NCBI RefSeq assembly: GCF_008831285.2
Contig: NC_045138.2
Location: 17,641,934-17,705,933 of the forward strand
Origin: Nymphaea colorata
Taxonomy: Eukaryota > Streptophyta > Magnoliopsida > Nymphaeales > Nymphaeaceae
Direction of reading: 5' to 3'
DNA: 64,000 nucleotides
Shown: positions 21,965-33,600 of the stretch, piece by piece
How the letters are laid out: each line of letters opens with the position of its first letter
How positions within the stretch are numbered: position 1 is the first letter of the stretch
Program-made: the position numbers and the translations under genes
The notes under the pieces: model-generated
What the model was told of the DNA's origin: nothing
The model's input: the letters and a program-made list of their open reading frames with translations, nothing else
Databases searched by the model: none

Positions 21965-24906
21965 TTTCCAAAATCAATTCCATATTTTACTTATGCAATT
22001 CACATGATAAAACGGGGTCACTCCGGCCTTCAATGGCTTCATCGTGATAACTGCGGAAAGTCAGGTGTGGTTTCGATATTTCAGTCATGACATGACCATA
22101 CTTAATTGTTCATGAGTTGACACGTGTCCCACCCGCACCAAACCAAGAGAACTAAGCTGGATGCGAGTTTACGAACATACCCTGTAGACATCGCTAAAAT
22201 AACGTTTCAACCCACATTCCTGAGCGTCCAGAAGCATTGTGGACGAAAATACCCCCGAACGGCACCGGCAGTCGGCAGACGACGAACTTTATTCGCTTGG
22301 CGCTTCCGATAGGTGAAAGAGAAGCGCGTGAACTTTTCTTCCTCGTGACAATTTTGCCATTATTGTTTGCTTGGGTCGGGTAATCGACCCGATGGCGGGA
22401 TCTGATTTCAGATGATAAGAAGACCGGACCCGGTTTTTGACATGGGACTTTCGTTTAGAATTTTGCATTTCAGTCCGGTTTGGATCCGGAAATGGGCTTC
22501 GCTCCATCTAAATTCCAAGTTGAGGTTCGTAATACCATGGAAAACTTTTCCCACATGCAACCATGGGAACCTGTCATTCACAGCGGGTTCGGCGCAGTCT
22601 AATTTTTTTGGCCAAGGCTGCTTTGGTGCTTGGTGTGGCTCTGATATAATCAATTTTGTCGGGTTCTCATCTTATAAGATCCCACCATATGGGATTTTAT
22701 TGACACAGTGAAAAATAAAAATTTAATAAAATGAATTTTTAATTTTTGGTTGCTATAAAATATTTACTGCCATTACCCATTGATAATAACAAGCTATTTT
22801 TTTTCTAATTAGATAATTTGAGATGGACTTACCGGTGCCTAACGCTAAGAATTTTCCTTTTTTTGAACAGGGAAAAGCGACTCTTGGTCAATAGGAAAAT
22901 AGTGGTGAAACCAAGAAGTAGGGGCACTTTCACATCGGCACGCTATGACCAAACACTCACAGAGTTAATGGAGACGCATTAAAGGGGAACAGGTGATTCA
23001 TTGAAGATGAAAAAGAGCAGCAGATAAAGAACAGGACAAACGAATCCTTTTGACTGATAGATGTTATTTTCAAAGTAAAATCTTGTTGCGAAGTTAATTT
23101 GAATGAAACCCCATTGACTTGTCTTGGATTCTTTGTTTGTTTGTTTTTTTTTTTTCTTTTCTCTAAAGCCATTAAACATGAATGATCGATACTTGTAAAC
23201 ATTTCATTGATGAACACTTTCTTGGGAAAATGGTTCCAATATGATTATTCATTAGCAATCTTGTCTTTCAGTTCTGATCACAATTAAGTTTATCTAAATG
23301 AGGCCCAATTTTCATTGTTTTTTAATGAAAAGGGTACATTTCATTGGGAAGAGAACAAGAACATGGTGAGAAGATGAATGCTGTTCAATGCCAATCAGCA
23401 ATACTTCTGTTGTTATCTGTCTCATCTTCATCTGAATCAAACACCATCTGTTTGGTTTCTTTCTCCTTAGAGGGCACATCTCATTGAGAAGATAACATCA
23501 ACATGGTGAGAAGATCATGCAGTATGTTCCTTCCTGCTAGGTCATGAAAATTATGAGCCAAGAAGGAAAATCCATAGTCGCCAAACTCCGCGGTCCGACT
23601 TGTGACTTGCCCTAGCCGCCCAGCATAGCGGCCTAGGTGCAGGTGCAGAATACAGGTTTGGGTCACGAGTATGAATAGCCGTGCCCAATGCCGATCTGCA
23701 TGCCATGTGTCACAATTAGGAGGGTCCACATAGAGGAAGGAGATCATGACGGAAGTCGCAGATTGTCGACGGAAACCCCAAACAATGTTTGGGCATCTCT
23801 TCGGAGACATCCGATAAAATTGGAACGATACGGTGTTCGGCCCCGAACGCTTAATACCTTCTCACTGGGGAAAAAACAAGTTTACAATGAAGATGGCTGA
23901 ACCCTAGCTTAGCCAACATTTACACTTTGCTTATATAGAGGCAACAAATGGTCAACCAAATCATGCACTTTTTGAATTGTTGTTATAAATAAGCAGTGAA
24001 CTTACATGTGTTGGATAGTTTTAGCAATGTAAATGGTGATATGGTTTTAAGATTTTTGTCTTTTGGCTGTACCAAATGCAACTTAATCTGGTTTCTAATT
24101 AGATCCAAACTCATTTACTTCTCGAGTTCATGTACCCAAAATTTTTTGGTATTTGATCATATGCTAAGTATATGTTGGACTCTCAGCAAATCCATCCAGC
24201 TAGCGACCTGAGCAGAGTCAGCATCAAAGCTGACAATCTAAACTCTTGTCCCATTTTTATAGAAGGTGTTTGATAAGAAGAACGTTATATTCTTAGAACA
24301 TATGTGCTAAGCATACGATGTTCTTATTTAAGAAAACATAGCATGATGTTAATTATTAAGTCTACCAATTAAGAAGCAGGAAATAACCAAACAATTGTTT
24401 TTTGGAGCAATGATCACACTGTATTTTTCGAGCATGTGTTTCAAAAGCATAATATTTCTTAATCAAACGCAATTCCTTCTTAACTTGGACTTAATATTTG
24501 GTAGTTGGCAAAATAGGTCAATCATAAATCAAAATTCAACTACGAACTGGCTTTGTTTTTTGGTAGTTGCTTGACAATGATTTATTCTTTTTCCTAATTT
24601 TTTCCCACTTTCTCTGGATAAATGTTTTGCAAGATAGGTAGTAATTCGAAAAATAAATGTCACTGGACCGATATTCATGTACCCTTTGAATTTGACAAGA
24701 TTCGACTACCAAATGGTTTGTCTTTCTAGAGGTTGGCATAACGGTCAGAGCAGGGCTGGTAGGCGGCCAGTTTGTGTCTTCATTTCTTGAAGCATCAACT
24801 TTTTATTATGCAAAAAAACGGGGCTACTGACACGCAAGTTTAAGCATGGCGGGAGCGGCACCCTGATACATAAATCAGGTCTTGTATTCAACGATGATAA
24901 GGGGTT

Positions 24907-24975
24907 GGGTGGCGCTTTGGCTCTCTTTTGGGCAGTAGAATGAAATACTTATTCCTACTCACCCAAAACTACCAA
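24907..24975. repeat. dispersed hairpin repeat, copy 1
   Basis: TTTGGCTCTCTTTTGGGCAG followed by GAATGAAATACTTATTCC and ACTCACCCAAAA. Related copies lie at 26625 in the same orientation and 29180 inverted. Confidence 0.55.
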
Positions 24976-26624
24976 ATGACTTATAACGGGCAGTGCCAAT
25001 TGGTTTTAGATTTGGATCTGCTATCAGATCATAATATCCAAACATTGACATCCCAACAACAGATCTTAATTTGTCTACAATGAAAAGACATCCGTGAAGA
25101 GGGGGAAAGGAAAAGGCCTTCCCATATCTAACCAAATCTGCAACATCTTGTCATTTGCCTTTGTAATGTTAGTTTTTGATATCATGCAAATGGACAAACC
25201 AATGGTTGCTCATGTGGCCATACTGAGCTCAACAAGACATAAGAGGACAAGTGAAATCAGGTTTGGCTGTGATCTTCCTCATTCACATGCTTCATTAGTA
25301 GGCCTTACCCTAATATGGCATCCTTTTCATAAATTCCAAAATGCCAACATGTTTTTTAAAAAAAAAATTTACAGAGGCATCTTAATTTTGTTTATTTTGC
25401 ATTTAGGAGGCGTTTGATAGCTTCGTATCTGAGTTCTAAGGTCGGACATGCGCTGCGCAGTCCGACTTTAAAACCGAGGTTTTGACTACAAGCCGAGGAT
25501 CTCAAATCCGCTTTTTCTTCTGTTTTTTTTTTCTTAGTAATAAAATCTGGTGTTTAGTTATACTGTGGTTGTGTTTGATTACCGAAGTTCTTAGGTCCAC
25601 GAATTTAGGGTTATGCAACCAAAACTTGAGTGTCATTACTTTTCATTTACATCTCAAACTTAGTCTATAAGATCACCTAAAGTTAAAAAAAAGGTCTCGG
25701 AAATGTGCTTAAAGATTTGGTAATATTCAAAATCACATCAAACACTTGGATATTGAATAAGAAAGACTTTCATTTTGCATCTTTAAGCCTAAAAAAAAAA
25801 AAAAAACTAACGTTGCTTTAACAATGAAGCCTAGGTCATCATAAACTTAAGCCGGATTACTGAAATAAAATGATTAAAATGTCTGTAATACAAAACAAAC
25901 CAGGTTCATGTTGATGATTAGCGCATTAGATGTACAAAGTAATATTGTTAATTCATGTTAAAGTATACGCGAAATAGTTTTTTTTTTATTAATATCAAAA
26001 TTAAGTACCCAATATTTTTTTTCGTCTCATGGAAGCAATTGTCAAAGTCGTGGAGGTGCAGAATGTCACGGATTCAAATACACAAAGTAGTTGTCCATTA
26101 TGGCTTGGTCAAGATAGGTGTAACTGCAAACATGAGTGGGAATTTAATGCCAACTAATTCATTAAATATGTATTATTCGTTCTTCCCTTTGTACTCGCAA
26201 CAAACACTGGAAAACGATGCAAGAAAAAAAAAAATTCTGATTGATCGAAAAAGATAATTTTGTTTTCTCACTCTTCTTTGTCCCCACAAAGACCTGAGAC
26301 TATTTTACTTGAAAAGTTTCACCCACCATGCACTGTGTCAACACTCCCATAGTTTGCTGGTTGTGGTGAATGATTTCTGTTTTTCAACTTGGCTTTTCCT
26401 AAGGAGGTGTTTGATAAGCCAAGGAAAAAGATTTCATGGTATACTAAACAATACATCCGTCAAGCGAACAGCAATGAAATTGTTCGGTAGGAGCTAATTT
26501 GTTTCGAACTTTTGGGGTGTCAACTTTCTTTGTTACAAAAAAGGACAGCATTGATATGCAAGTTGAAGTATAGAGAGTGTGTCGCCTCAAAGCATCAAAA
26601 GCAGGTTCGGTACCCTAAAAAATA

Positions 26625-26715
26625 GAGGGAAAGTTGGAGTTTCGGCTCTTTTCTTAGTCGATAGGATGAAATACTCCCTCTGCTTACCTAAAAACTATTA
26701 CCACTATTATTATAA
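26625..26715. repeat. dispersed hairpin repeat, copy 2
   Basis: TTTCGGCTCTTTTCTTAGTC and GGATGAAATACTCCCTCTGC repeat the pattern at 24907 with substitutions. The foldback is weaker here. Confidence 0.45.
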
Positions 26716-27109
26716 TGAAAAAATGAAGTAAGTTTCCTGCCTTTTAAGTTTCCCTCTGTTTTCCATTCTATCCCATAAAAGGTGCCGCCCTTAATTACAT
26801 AGATTAGTACTTCATGATTCACCAACTCTTGTTGAGTACAGATTTAAATGTGAAATAAGATATTCTTTATTTTGTCAGTTTGTCGACAAAAGGATAATAC
26901 CGGCCATGTAAGGTAGACATCATCGTTTTATATGTACACAAATTATACATGTATATATATATTAAATGTCAAACCTTTTGGTGATGGTCTTTTATTGATA
27001 TTGTAAGCAAATAGCGTTAGTTCACATTGTTTTCTCTTTTTCCTTATATCAAGTGTGGACTTGGACTAAATCAATGACCAACATCATTCTTCAACACTTA
27101 ATCTAATGT

Positions 27110-27190
27110 TTGGCAACACGTAAAGTGTTTCATAGATATGTTTTAATGATTTGGCAATAGGTAAAGTGTTTGATAGATATGTTTTAAAGA
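27110..27190. repeat. two-copy tandem repeat, about 40-bp unit
   Basis: TTGGCAACACGTAAAGTGTT...AGATATGTTTTAA is followed at once by TTGGCAATAGGTAAAGTGTT...AGATATGTTTTAA. The copies differ at a handful of bases. Confidence 0.85.
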
Positions 27191-28224
27191 TTGAGACAGA
27201 TTCATACAATACAGCTAACACAATTTTTCATGAATATTCTTAAAAGTATATGTCTTAACGTTTCAAAGACGTCAGATCTTTACTGAATGCTTCCAACATC
27301 AGGCCCACACGATGGGACCCAACAGGCGATGGACGTCCATTCTCTTTTCTATTTAACAAAAAAAAAAAGTTCAAAGTTGGACCTGAAATTTTAAAAATAT
27401 TTCTTGCATCTTTAATGGAGAAAATATTTACAACGTCGGTCTGAATCTGAAGCTCCCTTAAAATTAAAGCTGTTTCATTGGGCTCATAGATTAATGAAAT
27501 TCTAGTCATCAGTTCGATTCTGGTAAGTGCTTGACTACAACCAGCTGAGATAGAGTTGAAAAGAGCAACTGTAAGTTTGCATAGGTTTCGAAGCAATCCT
27601 GAACATAAAAAAAATAAAATAAAAGGACTTCGATATCTTCCTTAAAATAAATGTTCTCGTCTCTTGTTTATTATTGGGTTCTTATATTGCGTAGTTTTTG
27701 GAGACAGCATGAAGCGGATGAGTGAGATTTCATGTGAGATCTGATTTGGATGGAACCCCTATTAATCAGCTGTGATAAGAAACCAGATGCAGTCAAAAGT
27801 GCAGATTTGGTGTTCCGCCATGGATGAACCTCTTCAAACTTGGATCCAAGAGATTAAGACCCTATATTTGTCTCCTTGTATTAATATGAGTCCTATTCAC
27901 TTTCAAAATTATAGAAGCAAGCATGCAATAATTTTGGAAATCTAAAAGGTAAATATTTGCTTTAAGAACGCGATGCCTTCACAATTAAAATATGATATGT
28001 AGAGCAAGTGATTCTTCAAAGAAATATCATGGAAAAGAGACTTCATTTTTACTCCATTGATGCATCTCCCCAAGTGAATTAGGTTTTGGTCACTGGTGAA
28101 GAAGACCCATTAAAGGGCGTTATTTTTAATTCACAAACACATACTTATCACATCCATGTTTGAATAATGGCTTCCACAAAAAGCAAGACTTAATGGAGTC
28201 TTATCATTTCCTGCCTAGAAAGCT

Positions 28225-28227
<3 letters not shown>

Positions 28228-28316
<89 letters not shown>
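28228..28316. repeat. (GA)n microsatellite, about 44 units
   Basis: An uninterrupted GA run of about 89 bp, the longest simple repeat in the window. It is intergenic. A smaller GA run follows near 28444-28459. Confidence 0.97.
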
Positions 28317-28319
<3 letters not shown>

Positions 28320-29179
28320 ATAAAATGGAAAATATATAACAAAATTGGGGGACAAGAAGTCTCCTAGATACAAAAGCAAACCGCAAAAACAAAAGCAAAA
28401 AGATGAAAATATACAATACAATGCACAGTGAAATAAGAAAGGTAGAGAGAGAGAGAGAGGGTATTTAGGTGAGAAACGAAAGTCATGCTACCTAAAGCAA
28501 ATCGTGTCCTTTTTCTAGAATCTAACTCTTTACAGATATGATCTTAAGGATGACTTGATAGGAAACATATATTAAGACAATCATTTTAGGTTTCAAAATT
28601 GAAAGGCTAATGACTCTTTACACTGAGAATTTGGTAGTAGAAAAATCAATATTTCAATGAGGTACCTTACCTTAAGTCATGTTTTCTGAGCAATTATAAA
28701 TATGTTGGCATGTTGAACTTCTGCTCTAGAATATTTTTCTCCGTTCTAGAGTCAAGTCGTCAACGGATGAAGTTCGCAAGTCTTTCTCAGTTTAGCAAAC
28801 ACGCTATTGATTGGTGACCCATGACCATTGTCATCTTTCTTCTTCTTATTCTTCCTCCTGAGAAAGAGAAGGATGACTCTCTTGGTCGTCACCTACTGCA
28901 CTTGATAACCCTCTTCTGGCCATGCCGATCCTTCTTCGTGCCTTTCTCGCTCAACTTTCACTAAATCATTGCACCAAGTTGATCACCAGCACCATACTTT
29001 TCTCCGTAGAAACCTATTTGTTTAAGGGGAACCATCGAATAGCTTTGCCACTTAAGGGCTCATGTCAAAAACGCTTGAAAGAAGAAGGTATTAAATAAAA
29101 TGAGCAGTAGGGTAATGGCTTCAGTTTGAACATCATTTAAAGAGGAAACAAATATTTTTCTCTCCATTATTCTATGCTT

Positions 29180-29240
29180 AGTGTTGGGTGAATAGGATAA
29201 GTATTTCATCCTACCACCCAACAAAAGAGCCGAAATATTC
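29180..29240. repeat. dispersed hairpin repeat, copy 3 (inverted)
   Basis: TTGGGTGAATAGGAT pairs with ATCCTACCACCCAA across a 9-base loop, and AAAGAGCC follows. It is the reverse complement of the 24907 element. A second degraded piece (GGTGAGCAGAAATATTTCACC) follows at about 29268-29290. Confidence 0.6.
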
Positions 29241-30109
29241 TTTTCTCCATTATTACATGCTTCACGTTCGGTGAGCAGAAATATTTCACCCTACCATCCA
29301 TCAAGAGGGCCTATGCTCCCACCATCTATCAACTTACGTATCGATACTTCTTTTTGCAGCATAGAAAATTGATGCCTCGAAAATTTGAAATAAAAACTAA
29401 CTGCCTACCGGCCCCTGTTGCACCCACCTCTCAAAGACCATTATTCGATCACAGGAAAGAACTTTTTTTTCTTTTCAATCTACTAATCAAACCAAAAGCA
29501 AACATTAAAACTATGGCAATGGCGCAATGGAAGAAAAGAGAGAAATTTAGCAAGTGCTGTCCAAATTAAAACGGTGGCAGACTTGCTTTGAGAAAATGCA
29601 AGTTTAGTTGATGTTCCCTGCATAGCTTCATTATCTACAATCCATCTTCTGTTGGCCCTTGGGAAGTTTAACGAGGATCTTTTCGTTTTTATTTTCTATT
29701 TTAACAACATTTACGTCTTGTTGCCCACGGGAAAGCTCAAACGGCGCAAGGAAATGAGATATATGGCAGGTTTAGTTTGAGTGATGCGGATGATGAAGAC
29801 CCCATCTTCGAGTTTGTGGACAAATTCAATTTAGCCAAGTTGGACTCCACCAGCCAATTCATGCGAAATACCAACTAAAATAAGATAGAACAACAAGGAC
29901 TTTAATTCAAAGTTCTACACTACGAGAAGGAGAGTGGCTTCTCAGACTTGAGGGGATAAAAAGTCATCTGTGTTCTAATCGGTTTCATGAATTAGTTGGT
30001 TCAAAGGAATTTACAGTTTTTTTTTTGTCCTTTTGGTTACCTTTTTCATCTTTTAACACAATTTTTTAATACCAATCAGGTTTACTTTCTAACTTCAAAT
30101 TCCAGTTGG

Positions 30110-30375
30110 CCATCAGACCCGGTACCCCACAAGTACCCAGTACCCGGCCCAATCGAGCCCAAGTTCATGCCCAAAAAAACTGGCCCAACGAGGCCCGATA
30201 TCGATTTAATAATATTTTGATTTTAATAATTTATTTTATTTTAAATATATTTTATTTAAAAATTATTTTTTTATTTTAACCAGGCCCAGGGCCGAGTTTC
30301 AAGTTGCCGGGCTCGGGTTTTGGGCTGTAGGCCGGCCCGAACCCAACTCTTATTGGGCCGATGACTAGGCTTACT
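30110..30375. repeat. GC-rich inverted repeat around an AT-rich core
   Basis: GACCCGGTACCCCACAAGTA and GTACCCGGCCCAATCGAGCCC on the left face CCGGGCTCGGGTTTTGGGC and GGCCGGCCCGAACCCAAC on the right. An AT-rich core separates them (about 30200-30275). The arms are imperfect. GGCCCG-rich repeats of this kind are common in plant intergenic DNA. The class is not determined. Confidence 0.45.
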
Positions 30376-30657
30376 TCAAATTCAGAAATTTACTTTCTCA
30401 AAATTTGCACATTTTTTGGCAAGAAAAGTTCCTGATCAGGCTTTGGCAACATTCCTAAACCATGTTGTCCATTCCATTCCGATCATGGTTAAGTTCCAGA
30501 TATCCATAACATCTAAACAAGGTTGTGGCTTTCTACTTTTCCCAGACCTCCCAATTATACAAGAGTTTGCTACTGCACTTCAGAAATTTCATTTTGTTCC
30601 GAGTACACACACTTCAGAATTTTCATTTTGTTGTGAGTACAGAAACAACTATCTAAG

Positions 30658-33600
30658 TCAAGAATCCACAATTGGAAGCCAATCCAAGGTTTCGCCTGCA
30701 AACATGGGAATGATAGTCCCCGAAGCAAATTCGTATGAATCCGGAACTTTCCATGGTTTTTTACGCAGAGTGATAAAGGAGGTATTTCTGGGTAGACCGT
30801 AGAATTCAGGGCCATTAAAGCTTGTGAATGCCTCCAGTTTGTCCAAAGCGCCAGCCTGAAAAGAAAACCAAACGTTACTGAATTAAAACATGTCTATAAA
30901 CTTACAAAGTCTACACAAAGCACCTTTACAATCACATTTACAATTTTAAATGTGAATATGCAAGAATCAAGTTCTTGCATGAAAGAGAATAAAAAAAAAT
31001 ACCAAAACTGGAGACACAATCTTAAAATGAAATAAAAGGGCGTCCAGTTTTCATCCATTTTCTACTAAACAAGGTACAGCTACAAGCAGGTCAGAAGCAA
31101 GGCCCTGCTGACTCCTTACTGAAGACAATTGTTTCAGGAAGCGATTGATGTATTTTGCCCACCAAAGATAGAAACCAATAGAGTTTTAATTTTCTACTTC
31201 CAGGTTTGAGGCACATGACCTCCTCTAAAACTAGGCGTACCTTGCAAAGAATATGAAGTTGATCATAATCAACACTTTTAACGATTTTAAAAGAAGAAAT
31301 TTCTTTGGTAATCCACCAAGCTGCAAAGTAGCATTTTGCAGAAAAAGTTCAAGCATTATAAGAAAATTGAACTTCTGCTTGGGTTTCAGAGTTTTCAGTA
31401 TCAACATCACAAAATCATGTGATGGTGAGAAGGTTGCTACCAAATGATGACATAATAAAGGTTAAATTGAAAAGGAAGATGGAGCATCTACAATTTTGAT
31501 GTCCCTAGAGAAGAGCAACAAATAGTGTATCCTTGTAATATACTTAAATTGAGCTTGGTTGGAGTTAAACTAGCATTTTTTGAATGCTAGCGTATTGAAA
31601 TTTGGTCAGCCCAGTAACACTTGCAAACATCACTCAAAAGAACACATGGGAGGCATCCACCTATCGATGCATTCACCAAGGCCAAAAAAAAAGTGTTATT
31701 CCTCCACCAATATTGACAGTGGACAAGTATTAACCTTGTTCCCTCCAAATCAAACATTGGACAAGTCTCAACTTTGTTCACTTAGACAAGACCACTCTTG
31801 TTTCTTTTCTAGCCAACCTTTAATTATACGCTTGTTCCTGCCATCAAACGACGTCCATAGTATCATTGTTCTTGTGTTTGTGATATTTACATGCTCAATG
31901 TACAAATACCGAGAGGTTGTTGTTTAACTTTGTTTGCACATAACCCAGCTAGTCTAAGAAGCTCCTAGCACAACCCCCACTGCCTACTAGAAAGCCAATC
32001 TATTTATCATTAAGGCAATGGAACCACACATCAGATATCAAAGGCCACATCCTTCAAAAAGACACACACACACACAGGGAGAGAGAGAGAGAGACCTCTT
32101 CAAAAACCTTAGCATAGAGTGCCAAGGCAACTGGTGCATTGTATATGCCTGCACACCCGCAAGGACATTCCTTCTTTTGTCTTTCGTGAGGTGCACTATC
32201 AGTTCCCAGGAAAAACCTCTTGCTTCCACTTGTGACAGCTGCAACTATAGCTTGTCCTAAACAAATGCAAAAAAAATATTAACATTGCAACAGATATTCA
32301 TTTTACCGTAGCACAATAGCAGCCTCCATGAGCTTATGCAATAACTATATAACCTTCACCTTTAGATGCAAATATATATAGAAGATTCAACATAGGCATT
32401 CCAATTATATCATGCAAACATAATTGTTTTCTTTAACATAAAAGCTTATGTTTGTGTATCATCATTTTAGCATACCTAGTGGAAAACAATTCAGAGAATG
32501 AAGCTAATATTTCAACCTTTGCATCATCATTTCCAGCCAATTAGTGCGCATGTTCATTTTTCACCTTGTTTCCTTGGTTTCTGTTCTGACTACATGGATA
32601 TGTTTAACTTTTAAGCAGATCTTTCAAGAAATAAGAAGTTGACGAGTCCAAATTTCTAAATGACAAACATAACATGATCCCCTTGTTACTAGTTCTTCGG
32701 TAGAAGTTGATTTTCATATGCTCCAACACTTATTCCTCAGTCCAATGCAGGAGTAGCCTCCATCTTTTTCTTTAGGCATGCTCTAGAAGACTGAAAATAT
32801 AATACAATGAGACAAGATCAGCCCATTTTGTATAGACATACTAGGGCACTAGGCCAGGAGAAAGCAGCTGACTTTCCTGCAGAACCAAAAAAAGAGTACC
32901 CTTTCAAGGCGATGTTTTTGCTGTGTAGTATTTATTGGCATATGGCCAATGTCTAGCAGATTCATTGCACTGCATATTTTTGTTCATACTCCAAATGCTT
33001 GTCCAATTTCAGTAAATTATAAGGAACCAACACAAACATAACTGTAGTTAGATCATTTTGGATCTTCCTGAGCGACTCCATGAAGGAGCCATGAACTACA
33101 ATTTTCCATCACTACTTGATCCAGCCCTATCCAACATTATCTCAGTAAGAACTTCCATATGTTAAACTAAACAGACCGACAACCTGATCTGGATCTATCA
33201 TGTGTATCATTTAAACGTAAGGTCACAAAATGAAGGGGAAAAGTTTTTCAATGTTACTTCAAGCTTAGCAATCACAGCTTTCCAAAGTGGATGAGTTTCA
33301 TTAATATAAAGTCACTCTTTCACAGGAAAAATTACGCCATGGAAGCTGTTGCATTGTCCTTTGTCCCTCTCGTGGGTTTTTCAAGAGATCAGAAAACATC
33401 CGGAACACTGTCAACTTCTTCTTGATTCAATAGGAGTCCTGATCACAATCTTCCACATATAGGTACCCATTACATCCTTATTGCAATATAAGCAGACATG
33501 CATGTGCTGGTCTAACTGAAACAGATAGAGAATTCAGGAGCACATACTGTGGATCTCCCTTTTCAAAACTGGGAGGCAATAATTATGTGGTTGCAGTCCC

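Larger units (their letters stand above)
21311..30657. other. intergenic region, no supported gene
   Basis: About 9.3 kb without a recognisable gene. A GC-richer patch at 21345-21770 has open frames on both strands and a good donor on the - strand, but no family match. The rest holds a truncated MITE (21818-21964), dispersed hairpin repeats (24907, 26625, 29180), a 40-bp tandem duplication (27110-27190), a large GA microsatellite (28228-28316) and a GC-rich repeat (30110-30375). Confidence 0.55.

Noticed and set aside
23481-23900. Frames on both strands resembling retroelement-derived text
   Set aside because: No reverse transcriptase, integrase or gag motif is visible, so a retrotransposon call is not justified.
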